A stretch of DNA of 8,596 nucleotides from Saprospirales bacterium (GCA_024642645.1 JAHEAS010000113.1:1-8596); one strand, 5' to 3'. Counted from the stretch's first letter, positions 1-7,276 are shown. Numbers and translations are program-made. The notes: generated by a model not told the origin, from the sequence alone.

Positions 1-1440
1 GGTGTTGTTGGTGACACCGTTTCCAGACCAGTTTCCGGCAAAGCCGCCTTGCGTGGTGGGCAAAGCGATGGCCGTTTCGTTTTCACAGATACTGGCCGGA
101 ACGCCTGTGATGGCTGGGGTGGTAGCCGTGTTTACAGTGATGTTCGTGTTTGCTGGCCCCACGCAAGTTTCACTTGAAGTGAATGTAATGGTAATGGCGC
201 CACTCAGCCCGCTTGGATTGAAAGCAGTGCCATTTACACCCGTACCTGACCAAATGCCTATTTGGTAAAATGGGTCTTGCAACGACGTGAGGTCGTAGGG
301 TGGGTCGGTGTTGCAAAGCACGGTAGAACCGAGGATGGGCGTGGCAGCCTGTGTGACCATGACCGGAAGACTTGCTGTGTTGGCACATTGACCGGGAGTC
401 GGCGAAAATGTTAGATTGAAACTGCCCGGCCCAGCCATCATTGGGTTGAACGTGTTGGATACAACACCTTGTCCCATCCAATTGCCGTTGATGCCGCTTA
501 GGTTGGTGGGCAGGTTGGTCGGTGGGTCGGTGGTGCAGAATGGGCCGATGGGACTTGGCATCGGGTTCGCCGCTGAGTTAATGGCAACCATCATCGTCGT
601 AGGCAATGCACACTGGCCAGCCGTTGGGGTAAAAGTGGCAGTGATAGTGTTGCCGCCTTGCCCCGTGGGATTGATACTAGCGGGGTTCCAAGTGCCATTG
701 ATGCCTTGAGTGGAGGTAGTGGGCAGAACAAATGGCGGATCATTTTCGCAAAGCGGCCCTACTGTGTTGAACGTAGGTATGGTAGCAGCGGTACCGTTGA
801 CCACCATGTTGTCGACATAATAATACTCGTTGTTGGACTTGTTGGCAGCAAAAAACCGGAACTGGAGCGTATTGCCGTTCAGTCCCGTCACGCTGATATT
901 GCCTGAAATCGGCATCCCGCAAACGTAGCCGAACTGCGTCCAGCTCCCGCTGTTCAGGCTGTATTCCGCCACGATTTGATCGTGGCTGTTGTCGGGTGGG
1001 GTAGTGCCTTGACAGCCGAAAATCGGTGAGCCACCAGAATCACATTCGAAATTACCAGTGGCCGAAACATCAAACGTGATGCTCACATTGCAATAATCCG
1101 AAATGTCGATGACTTCCGACAACCAGGAATTGTCGTTCCCACCACCGCCAAACAACGGACAGCATGGCGCACCTTCGATGTCGTTGATGGTAAAAACGCC
1201 GGACCAAACCCCCCATTGGCTGGCGCCCGGGCCGAGGTTAAGGTTGCCGCCGTCGTCGCAGTCGGTGGCGTTGGTCGTCCATTTTGGAGGACCTTGCGTG
1301 GTGGCATCGGGGTAGCTGTTGAAATCTTCTGTCCAAATTTGGGAAAAGGCGGAGGAGGGGAAAATACTTGAGATAAACAGCAACAAAATGCTGTGCCTTA
1401 CAACCGAAAATACCAGTTGGGAGTGCCGTTTAGCCATCAT
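1..1440 (-). CDS. Large secreted repeat protein, N-terminal 480 residues (3' end outside window)
   Basis: The frame is open without a stop from the ATG at 1440 to the window edge, giving 480 residues. Residues 1-33 are a signal peptide (basic start, hydrophobic SILLLFISSIF, predicted cut AFS|Q). Residues 34-217 look like one beta-sandwich (jelly-roll/MAM-like) domain opening with WTEDFNSYP and ending YYYVDNMVVNG. From about residue 228 come Ig-like repeats of roughly 71-76 residues. Each starts with C-x-x-D-P-P or a variant (Cys231, 302, 376, 452), has a W about 19-21 residues later (Trp251, 321, 397, 471) and a second Cys 46-50 residues after the first (277, 352, 426). The fourth repeat is cut by the window edge. 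Such proteins in Bacteroidota are usually exported and end in a T9SS or gliding-associated C-terminal domain, but that end is not visible. A second ATG at 1437 is an equally possible start. Function is probably surface adhesion or matrix (inference). Confidence 0.85.
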   Translation of the reverse strand, partial: MMAKRHSQLVFSVVRHSILLLFISSIFPSSAFSQIWTEDFNSYPDATTQGPPKWTTNATDCDDGGNLNLGPGASQWGVWSGVFTINDIEGAPCCPLFGGGGNDNSWLSEVIDISDYCNVSITFDVSATGNFECDSGGSPIFGCQGTTPPDNSHDQIVAEYSLNSGSWTQFGYVCGMPISGNISVTGLNGNTLQFRFFAANKSNNEYYYVDNMVVNGTAATIPTFNTVGPLCENDPPFVLPTTSTQGINGTWNPASINPTGQGGNTITATFTPTAGQCALPTTMMVAINSAANPMPSPIGPFCTTDPPTNLPTNLSGINGNWMGQGVVSNTFNPMMAGPGSFNLTFSPTPGQCANTASLPVMVTQAATPILGSTVLCNTDPPYDLTSLQDPFYQIGIWSGTGVNGTAFNPSGLSGAITITFTSSETCVGPANTNITVNTATTPAITGVPASICENETAIALPTTQGGFAGNWSGNGVTNNT

Positions 1441-1467
1441 CAATATTGTTTTGGGCAAATGTTTTCA

Positions 1468-1475
1468 CAAAGATA
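1468..1475 (-). promoter_or_regulatory. Candidate Bacteroidota -7 promoter box
   Basis: On the minus strand this reads TATCTTTG, an exact match to the Bacteroidota -7 consensus TAnnTTTG. It lies 28 bases before the ATG at 1440, so transcription would start about 20 bases upstream of the large secreted protein gene. A TTG-type -33 box is not clear; only CTTTC lies at about the right distance. Confidence 0.5.
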
Positions 1476-1504
1476 AAACAATGAAACGGGGTTTTTAGAA
1501 AGGC

Positions 1505-1576
1505 GTGAGCGGGAGTGCGGGTGAGCGGGTGAGCGCACCAAATTGCTGCTCACTCGCTCTCACCTCTCTCACTCGC
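1505..1576. repeat. Long hairpin with octamer-repeat arms, possible terminator
   Basis: The left arm is four tandem octamers: GTGAGCGG (1505), GAGTGCGG (1513), GTGAGCGG (1521) and GTGAGCGC (1529). The right arm (1548-1576) is rich in CTCAC/CTCGC units and folds back on it. The best core pairs 1520-1534 with 1548-1564, with a two-base bulge and one G-T pair. It begins two bases after the TGA of the actin-fold gene, so on the minus strand it could act as a 3' end or mRNA-stabilising structure. There is no real T-run after it, so it is not a classical intrinsic terminator. It could also be a copy of a dispersed REP-like element. Confidence 0.6.
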
Positions 1577-1578
1577 TA

Positions 1579-2577
1579 TCAAAGGTTTAGCAAGAAACCA
1601 ATCGTGAAATTGGCATCCCAGTCAAACACAAAGGTCTGGCAGCCAGTAGCATCGGCAACGGCCTTGTAGATGTTGAGGCCAGACTTTTGTTTTTCGCCGG
1701 AGGCCGTGTATCCGCTTGGGGCTTTCAGCACGGTGTAGCGCTCCTTGCCGTTGCGCACCTGCTTCGCCAACTCGAACGGCACGCCACCGATGATGAAGCA
1801 AGTGCCACGGAGGCCGGACGGAATGCCCTTGGCCATGGCGCTCACGTTTTGGTAGGCTGCATCATCACTGACTTTGTCCTGAAAATATTTGGCGCCATAG
1901 GCTTCCTTTGCCATCACGGTACCGCCTTGTATCCACGAGATTTTGGTGTTGCCGGAGCCGATGTCCACCACGAACGCCTTGTCGTTAAAGCTGGCAGGCA
2001 GTACGCTTTTCAGTGCCAACTGGCCTTCCTGCTGCGGCGTTACGGTGTTTACGAAGTACCCCATTTTTTTAAGCGCAGCAATGATTTGCTTGGTGATTTC
2101 CACCTTTTGCGCCCCGGAGCTGATGACGAAGTGGATTTCCTTGCCACCCACTCCGAATGCCAGCATGTCAGCGATATAGTTTTTTAGTCCGGCGGTGATG
2201 TCGGCATCGTTGGTCATGCTCTCGTAGAGCAGGCTGCTGCCATAGTCGGCTTTCTCCAGTTTCCAGTTTTTCTGGGCATCCACGTTGATGATGAACGAGT
2301 TGAAGCCCGTGGCGCCGAGTTCCACCACGCCCCGCAGCTTGCCGTTCACTGGCTCTGGGGCGGTGTAGTTGAAGCTGGGTGTTGGGGCCGTTGTGCCACC
2401 GCTGTTGTTGGTGTCTGTGGTAGTTGGCTCGGTGGTCGGTATTTCCGTTTCACTTGTGGTGACGGTGTCCGTGCCGCCGCCAATCACGCCAGGGAAGAGG
2501 TATTTCACACCGAAGAAAATCGCTGCCACGATGGCGAGCACGATGAGGATTCTTGCGAAGGGAGTTAATCTTGACAT
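1579..2577 (-). CDS. Membrane-anchored actin-like (ASKHA, Ppx/GppA-like fold) protein
   Basis: A 332-residue protein. Residues 10-24 form one membrane segment after a basic start (Arg3, Arg9), so the rest should face the periplasm. Residues 36-68 are a Thr/Ser/Pro-rich linker. The remainder resembles the actin/Hsp70/sugar-kinase superfamily, closest in layout to exopolyphosphatase/GppA: a first phosphate-loop strand VVELGATGFNS (84-94), a segment QQEGQLAL (182-189) in the place of the Ppx/GppA EEA motif, the second phosphate loop DIGSGNTK (205-212), and a Gly-Gly turn FIIGGVP (261-267) resembling an adenosine motif. The usual Asp of the first loop is Glu86. Substrate and role are unknown. An AT-rich leader precedes the ATG with no Shine-Dalgarno site. 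The fold call is by motif reading only; the membrane anchor is clearer. Confidence 0.75.
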   Translation of the reverse strand: MSRLTPFARILIVLAIVAAIFFGVKYLFPGVIGGGTDTVTTSETEIPTTEPTTTDTNNSGGTTAPTPSFNYTAPEPVNGKLRGVVELGATGFNSFIINVDAQKNWKLEKADYGSSLLYESMTNDADITAGLKNYIADMLAFGVGGKEIHFVISSGAQKVEITKQIIAALKKMGYFVNTVTPQQEGQLALKSVLPASFNDKAFVVDIGSGNTKISWIQGGTVMAKEAYGAKYFQDKVSDDAAYQNVSAMAKGIPSGLRGTCFIIGGVPFELAKQVRNGKERYTVLKAPSGYTASGEKQKSGLNIYKAVADATGCQTFVFDWDANFTIGFLLNL

Positions 2578-2600
2578 GGTTGCGCTGTTTTTTGTTTTGA

Positions 2601-2608
2601 AAAATATA
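2601..2608 (-). promoter_or_regulatory. Weak candidate -7 box for the actin-fold gene
   Basis: On the minus strand this reads TATATTTT, one base off TAnnTTTG, 24 bases before the ATG at 2577. It sits inside a small inverted repeat, GCGCT at 2582-2586 against AGCGC at 2608-2612. No -33 box is evident, so this is a suggestion only. Confidence 0.25.
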
Positions 2609-2638
2609 GCGCAATGGTACGGGTTTTTAGGGGATTTT

Positions 2639-2656
2639 GGGAGGGTGGGGGGAGGG
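2639..2656 (+). other. G-quadruplex-forming motif
   Basis: The plus strand reads GGGAGGGTGGGGGGAGGG: at least four runs of three or more G with single-base loops, a canonical and very compact G-quadruplex pattern. A further GGGG lies just upstream at 2630-2633. The motif is on the template strand of the actin-fold gene, 62-79 bases before its start codon, so it could affect its transcription. Formation in the cell is not shown by sequence alone. Confidence 0.6.
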
Positions 2657-2665
2657 TTTTAGATG

Positions 2666-2747
2666 AACGAGTTGGCTTGCTGCTATGCCACCGTGCGTTG
2701 GGTTTGCGGGATTGCCGTTCGATGATATGGGCAGCAAGCTGTTATTA
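2666..2747 (-). repeat. Folded site, possibly integron attC-like
   Basis: A perfect 9-base inverted repeat, GCTTGCTGC (2675-2683) and GCAGCAAGC (2731-2739), encloses a 47-base loop. On the minus strand the stem is flanked by AAC on the 5' side and by GTT, a few bases out, on the 3' side, which is the general layout of an attC recombination site (R''...AAC, stem, loop, stem, GTT...R'). The full RYYYAAC/GTTRRRY boxes are not conserved. It lies about 15 bases after the stop of the neighbouring AT-rich remnant, the correct side for a gene cassette. No integrase gene is in the window. It may instead be a plain hairpin. Confidence 0.25.
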
Positions 2748-2762
2748 GCTTCTGGTATTTAT

Positions 2763-3162
2763 TCAGTCATCTTGCCAAATAGCCTCAACAGCTAAAAAGT
2801 CGCTGATAATCAACTTAATTTTTAGTCCATTCCAAAAATCTTCAGTCAGAAAAGAATAATTGCCTTCTTGAACGACAATCAATTTTTTGGGCAATAAGAT
2901 TATTATTTGTTGCAAAAATTCTGTGAAAAGCTCTTGACCCCAATTCAGGGGCTTTATCAATAACTTTTTTCTCAACTGATAAAAACTGCTCTAATTGTTC
3001 GTCTGTCAAACTACCCAAGGTGCCAAACCAAATTTGCATGGGGTTTTCAAATCGAGGTTGGCTATATTCATATTTAGCATGTCCCTTTACGAGTTTTGTA
3101 ATTACCTTCTCAATCCTTTTTTCTTCAATCCTAAGAAAGATATTTTCATTTTCTTCAAATCC
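2763..3162 (-). pseudogene. Frameshifted, 5'-truncated gene of unknown function
   Basis: Coding text in one frame runs from about 3159 (FEENENIFLRIEEKRIEKV onward) through KAPELGSRAFHRIF and continues in a second frame as LIVVQEGNYSF to IWQDD and the stop at 2763-2765. The change of frame falls at a six-A run (minus strand) at 2883-2888; removing one A joins both parts into about 130 residues. There is no in-frame ATG until 3039, in the middle of the coherent text, so the N-terminal part seems missing. The pattern of GSRAF, then VVQEG-x-Y, then a terminal beta strand ending in W resembles the C-terminal half of uncharacterised bacterial proteins, some labelled HNH-associated (from memory, weak). 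Hand-counted 60-base lines here are 30-33% GC against 68% in one line of the neighbouring gene, which suggests transfer. It abuts the stop of the BNR protein gene. Confidence 0.6.
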
Positions 3163-4828
3163 TCACCACCCGCCCAGCGCCCAATACCACCCCATCCACC
3201 AGCAAGTGATAAAAATAAAGCCCTGTGCTTGCTGCTTCGCCGCCCCATTCCACAGCGTTCGCTCCGGCAGGCAATTCGCCCATTGGCAGCGTTTCGACTA
3301 AATGTCCACGGGCATCCAAAATGACCACCTGCACCGCTGCCGCTTTTTTCAACGAAAACCGAAAGGATGTGCTGCTGGCAAACGGGTTCGGGACGCAGCG
3401 GACCGCCGTTTTGCTGTCGGCAACCTCCGCCGTCGCACTGAAAATATCCGGCACGATGCGGCTGTAAAAAATGTCCTCCTCGCCGTTGAAGGTGGCAGCC
3501 CAAGCGAGGTGAGCCGCCAGGTTGTCGGAGCGCTGGTGGTTGTAGTCGCCCATTTTCTGCTGCTGCGGCCAGCCGAGGTGAGGGTCGAAGGCATCGCTGA
3601 GTGCCTCGTTTGGCGACCACGTGAGGCCGCCGTCGGTGGAGTACGAGTAGTAGAGCCGGGAGAGGTAGGTGCCGGGGTTGTCACGGGTATCGAACCAAGT
3701 GACGTCCAGTCGTCCGTTCGGTGCGACGGAGAGGCTGCCGAACCACTGCCAGTTGAGCCCGTCGGGGTCTGTGTCATCGTTGATGCGGATGGGGGCTTCC
3801 CAAGTTTGGCCGCCGTCGGTGCTGCGGGAGAGCTTGACGTCAGCGGGGTCGCCATTGCCGTTCACAGCGGCCAGTAGGTAAACATTGCCGTGGGTGACCG
3901 TGCTGGAATTGTCCACGTCGATCCAAGCTTGGCCGAGCATTCCGCCGGGATTGGGGCCGTCATAAATGGCGAGGTCGCCGCCCATGTCAACCTGTTGCAC
4001 GAGGTCCCAGCTGAGCGGCTGCCCGATGATGCCGGGGTCCTCCGATTTCAGCACCACAAATCCGCCGGGCGAGCCGCCGCCACAAGCGTACAACGACCCA
4101 GTCGGGCTAACGACCAAGGTGCCACGGGTGGGATTGTTCACCAATTGCTCGCAGGGTTCGTAGGTTATGCCGCCGTCCAGTGAGCGGGTGAACGCACCGG
4201 GTTGGCAACTCGAAATGCCGGTTTTCCAAAAGGCGTAAATATTGCCGTTGGTGGCGCCATCGGTGCGGTCAATGGCCATCCACTGCTTGTCACCGCCAAA
4301 TGCATCGGTGCCGGAGCTCCAAGTGTCGGTGCCGGTTATTGACTTGAAAACTTGGCAGACATAATCGTTGCTGTTGTTGATGGTGAGGCTATTGTAGTAA
4401 AAATTGCCTTTGGAATCTGCGTCCAGCACGGGGTCGGAGCGGAAAATGCCCGCCTCGATGGGTTCGGGGAAGTTCCAGTTTTCCCCAGCATCAAAACTGA
4501 AGGCGTAGCCCGCCTGCCGGAAGTTGCTGGCGATGGTGTCGAATTGCCGCCAACCGATGGCCAAGCGGTCCGAGTTGGTGGGGTCAATGACGAGGGACGG
4601 TTCATTGGCGGCATCGCCGAGGATGTTCTGTCCGGCGGCGTCCACGTTCACTTGCCGGATACTAAATGTCGTGCCGTTCAGTCGGTAGGGTGGGGAGGTG
4701 GCCCGCCCCGCCCTCGGCACATGGATGTACGGGTCGTCCGGCGATTCGTCATACTCGAATGGCGGGGCGTTTTGCGCCAGCAAAAAAATGGGGAACGTGA
4801 GGCAGAGCCAAAATGCGGTGCTTTTCAT
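3155..4828 (-). CDS. Secreted BNR/Asp-box (sialidase-like propeller) protein with T9SS sorting domain
   Basis: A 557-residue protein. Residues 1-18 are a signal peptide with a likely cut LLA|Q. The middle is a beta-propeller-type region marked by Asp boxes (S-x-D-x-G-x-x-W): SFDAGENW (111-118), RSLDGGITY (215-223), STDGGQTW (336-343) and STDGGLTW (397-404), with a degenerate one near 262-274. Residues about 474-557 are a type A T9SS C-terminal domain: PNPF at 480-483, then a beta-rich stretch ending with STGLYFYHLLVDG and the basic tail GRVVRI. It should be carried across the outer membrane and processed or anchored. Asp boxes occur in sialidases, but also in many other glycan-binding or structural proteins; no sialidase RIP motif is evident, so enzyme activity is not claimed. 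It is divergent from the gene at 4998. The start is supported by the signal peptide. Confidence 0.9.
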   Translation of the reverse strand: MKSTAFWLCLTFPIFLLAQNAPPFEYDESPDDPYIHVPRAGRATSPPYRLNGTTFSIRQVNVDAAGQNILGDAANEPSLVIDPTNSDRLAIGWRQFDTIASNFRQAGYAFSFDAGENWNFPEPIEAGIFRSDPVLDADSKGNFYYNSLTINNSNDYVCQVFKSITGTDTWSSGTDAFGGDKQWMAIDRTDGATNGNIYAFWKTGISSCQPGAFTRSLDGGITYEPCEQLVNNPTRGTLVVSPTGSLYACGGGSPGGFVVLKSEDPGIIGQPLSWDLVQQVDMGGDLAIYDGPNPGGMLGQAWIDVDNSSTVTHGNVYLLAAVNGNGDPADVKLSRSTDGGQTWEAPIRINDDTDPDGLNWQWFGSLSVAPNGRLDVTWFDTRDNPGTYLSRLYYSYSTDGGLTWSPNEALSDAFDPHLGWPQQQKMGDYNHQRSDNLAAHLAWAATFNGEEDIFYSRIVPDIFSATAEVADSKTAVRCVPNPFASSTSFRFSLKKAAAVQVVILDARGHLVETLPMGELPAGANAVEWGGEAASTGLYFYHLLVDGVVLGAGRVVRI

Positions 4829-4997
4829 GGTGGTCGTTTTTTTGGTAAATTTATAAAAACAGGGAAGGAATTCTTGTTGCCATGTTTACCAATTGTCTAA
4901 TTGCTTGCGCTAAAAGTTAAAAAAATCCAGACAACACTTTCCATGCGCGGAGATGTGGCTACCTTGCAGCATTGTTTCACCAGGAAATATCCAATTT

Positions 4998-6329
4998 ATG
5001 AAAAGAATGTACTTCCCGTTTCTTGCTTTGATTTTTTGCTTCGCAATGCTGCCCGAAAGTGTTCAGGCGCAGTGCACTACTTGGTCGTCACCAACGCCAC
5101 CGGGCACCTACAACGACTTCAACAGTACTTTTCTCGGAGCGCCGTGCGACTCAGGCAACGGCTGTCCGTTCAATGAATTAACGGCATTTCAGGTTTACGC
5201 CTCCGAGGCGTACATCTGCAACAATTTTCGGGCTGGTGGCACTTATGCCTTCAGTATTTGCAACGGCCCTGGCGCAGGGACCTGGGTGCCCGAATTTACC
5301 ATCATTGCGCCAAGTGGCACTGTGGATGCCTTCGGCCCCGGCGACGGCGACGGCTGCACCATCACCTGGACGGCATCAGAAAACGGCAATTACACCATCG
5401 TCATCAACGAAGCCGGACACTGCCCAGGTGGCCCGAATACTAGCACCAGCAATGGCTACCCAGCTCTCACTTGCATCAGTGGTGCAGTTTGTACTGGGGA
5501 TATTTGCTCCGCAGGCGAACTAACCACCACGGGTGCAGTCTCTGCGTGTGGTACTGGCGCATCCTTTGATATCGCCACTGATGGCTCACAATTCACGCCA
5601 CCGAACGGTGGTCATGGCTGGTATTTTGATGATGCGTTGGGTGGAACGGGCGGCCTTGTGGGTGGTTTTACCCTCACCAACATGCCTTTTGCCAGCACCT
5701 TGGATGCCGACTTGAATGGCGTTTTAAGCCAAAATTTGCTACCGATTTTAGCGGGTACTTGGGTCGTCAAGAGCGTATCTTATATTCTCGCAAGCGACCC
5801 ATCGGGCACGGTTTGCAGCACTTCCATGGACTCGCTCATCGTCTCCTTTTCGAACACTGCTCCACCGTCTGTCACCATAGTTGACAATGGCAACAGCAGT
5901 GCCACGGCCACTGGCACGGGTGGCACAGGTGCTTTGACTTATCTTTGGTCAAATGGCCAAACGACAGCTACAGCCACGGGCCTACCCACCGGCGACTACT
6001 CCGTCGTGGTGACTGATGCGAACGGCTGCACGGGCATGGCCTCGGTGAGCGTGGTTTCCGGCGTTGGCAATATTTCGACCTTGGAATCCCTTTCTATTTC
6101 CCCAAACCCAACCAGCGGTTTGTTTTTGGTGAAAATGGAACTCGCTTCCGTTGAAAATGTGGCAATAAATGTATTGGACGTCACAGGAAAGCTGGTCGCT
6201 CAAGCAACTGGAATTACCTCAAACGGGCAATTCACCTTCGACCTCAGCGCCCAAGCCGCTGGGATTTACCTGCTGAAACTGACCGTTGGCGGAGAAACAC
6301 TGGCTAAGAAACTGGTGCTGACCCGGTAA
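4998..6329 (+). CDS. Secreted SprB-repeat-like protein with T9SS sorting domain
   Basis: A 443-residue protein. The ATG at 4998 is chosen because MKRMYFPFLALIFCFAML is a good signal peptide with a cut at VQA|Q (residue 24); an upstream in-frame ATG at 4953 would add 15 residues that do not fit. Residues 25-165 form a Cys-rich beta domain (GGTYAFSICNGPGAGTW, GNYTIVINEAG) like those that bind or decorate surface polymers. Residues about 175-285 are a second, less familiar domain. Residues 291-353 are one SprB-like repeat, with LTYLWSNGQ, then LPTGDYSVVVTDANGC. Residues 361-443 are a T9SS sorting domain: SISPNPTSGLF, VLDVTGKLV, AAGIYLLKL and the basic end KKLVLTR. It is likely a cell-surface or released protein; ligand unknown. 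A strong terminator follows 14 bases after the stop. Confidence 0.9.
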   Translation: MKRMYFPFLALIFCFAMLPESVQAQCTTWSSPTPPGTYNDFNSTFLGAPCDSGNGCPFNELTAFQVYASEAYICNNFRAGGTYAFSICNGPGAGTWVPEFTIIAPSGTVDAFGPGDGDGCTITWTASENGNYTIVINEAGHCPGGPNTSTSNGYPALTCISGAVCTGDICSAGELTTTGAVSACGTGASFDIATDGSQFTPPNGGHGWYFDDALGGTGGLVGGFTLTNMPFASTLDADLNGVLSQNLLPILAGTWVVKSVSYILASDPSGTVCSTSMDSLIVSFSNTAPPSVTIVDNGNSSATATGTGGTGALTYLWSNGQTTATATGLPTGDYSVVVTDANGCTGMASVSVVSGVGNISTLESLSISPNPTSGLFLVKMELASVENVAINVLDVTGKLVAQATGITSNGQFTFDLSAQAAGIYLLKLTVGGETLAKKLVLTR

Positions 6330-6343
6330 AAAAATAACCACCC

Positions 6344-6388
6344 AAACGCCACGCACTCAATAATAGGGGTGCGTGGCGTTTCTTTTTT
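6344..6388 (+). terminator. Intrinsic terminator
   Basis: A perfect 13-base stem, AAACGCCACGCAC (6344-6356) against GTGCGTGGCGTTT (6369-6381), with a 12-base loop, is followed by C and six T (6383-6388). It ends transcription of the SprB-like gene. The A-run before the stem also gives a weaker match in the reverse direction. Confidence 0.93.
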
Positions 6389-6396
6389 ATTTAAAA

Positions 6397-7242
6397 ATGA
6401 AAACCGCTCCCATCGGCATCTTTGACAGCGGGTACGGTGGCCTCACTGTCCTTCGGGAAATTGCTGCGCTCCTTCCTGGATACGACTACCTGTACCTCGG
6501 CGACAACGCCCGTTCACCTTACGGTCCTCGGGATTTCGACACGATTTACACTTATACTTTGGAGTGTGTGCAGTACCTGTTCGGGCAGGGTTGCCCACTG
6601 ATAATTCTCGCCTGCAACACGGCCTCTGCCAAGGCGCTCCGTAATATCCAGCAACTTGCGCTCCCGAAAATAGCGCCCGACCGTCGGGTGCTCGGTGTCA
6701 TACGGCCAACGGCGGAGGTCATCGGCAATTTTTCAAAAACTAAAAAAGTGGGCGTGCTCGGCACTTTGGGCACGGTGCGCTCGGAGAGTTATTTGATGGA
6801 AATTGGGAAATTTTTCCCAGAGTTGGAAGTATCGCAGCAGGCTTGCCCGATGTGGGTGCCGCTAGTTGAAAACGGCGAATTGACGGGCGCTGGCACCGAG
6901 TTTTTTGTAAAAAAATACCTAGGCGAACTACTGGCAAAAGCACCGGATGTTGATACCTTGCTACTCGCCTGCACGCACTATCCGCTGCTGGAACCGGTCA
7001 TCCGGCAGTTTTTGCCGATTTATCCCTTTGGGAAGGAAATCAAGGTTATTTCACAAGGTGGAATCGTGGCGAAAAGCCTAGTGGACTACTTGCATCGTCA
7101 CCCAGAATTTGAGGAAAAATGCTCGAAGCATGGCCATCGGACGTTCCACACTACCGGTTCGGCGGAGGATTTTGATGGGCATGCTTCGGCGTTTTTTGGC
7201 CAGAAAGTGAGGTCAAGTCATGTGGCGGTGGCGCATTATTAA
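6397..7242 (+). CDS. murI: Glutamate racemase
   Basis: A 281-residue protein that interconverts L- and D-glutamate in the cytoplasm, supplying D-glutamate for peptidoglycan. Family motifs are all present: GIFDSGYGGLTV with Asp10-Ser11, YLGDNARSPYG (33-43), the first catalytic cysteine in LACNTAS (Cys73), VGVLGTLGTVRS (118-129), and the second catalytic cysteine with its following His in LLACTHYPLL (Cys192, His194). Length is normal for the family. The ATG at 6397 is chosen because the protein then begins MKTAPIGIFDSG as usual; an upstream ATG at 6373 lies inside the terminator stem. The start is 8 bases after the T-run of that terminator, leaving no room for a separate promoter between them. 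The gene is probably essential (known of the family). Confidence 0.97.
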   Translation: MKTAPIGIFDSGYGGLTVLREIAALLPGYDYLYLGDNARSPYGPRDFDTIYTYTLECVQYLFGQGCPLIILACNTASAKALRNIQQLALPKIAPDRRVLGVIRPTAEVIGNFSKTKKVGVLGTLGTVRSESYLMEIGKFFPELEVSQQACPMWVPLVENGELTGAGTEFFVKKYLGELLAKAPDVDTLLLACTHYPLLEPVIRQFLPIYPFGKEIKVISQGGIVAKSLVDYLHRHPEFEEKCSKHGHRTFHTTGSAEDFDGHASAFFGQKVRSSHVAVAHY

Positions 7243-7276
7243 ATCAAGACAATAGACTTGAGACATTAGCTAATTC

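Noticed and set aside
1687..2187. 166-codon open frame on the plus strand
   Set aside because: It overlaps the actin-fold gene in antisense; the minus-strand product has clear motifs and a membrane anchor, this one has none.
3302..3877. Long open frame (191 codons) on the plus strand
   Set aside because: It is antisense to the BNR/T9SS gene, is rich in Val/Arg/Gly as expected of a shadow of GC-rich coding DNA, and has no recognisable motif.
3155..4828. Calling the Asp-box protein a true sialidase
   Set aside because: Asp boxes are present but no RIP motif or clear catalytic Tyr/Glu set could be seen, so only the fold-level call is kept.
4953..4997. Upstream ATG for the SprB-like gene
   Set aside because: It would put 15 extra residues before a well-formed signal peptide that begins at 4998.
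6373..6396. Upstream ATG for murI
   Set aside because: It lies in the stem of the terminator, and the extra 8 residues are not part of the glutamate racemase family.
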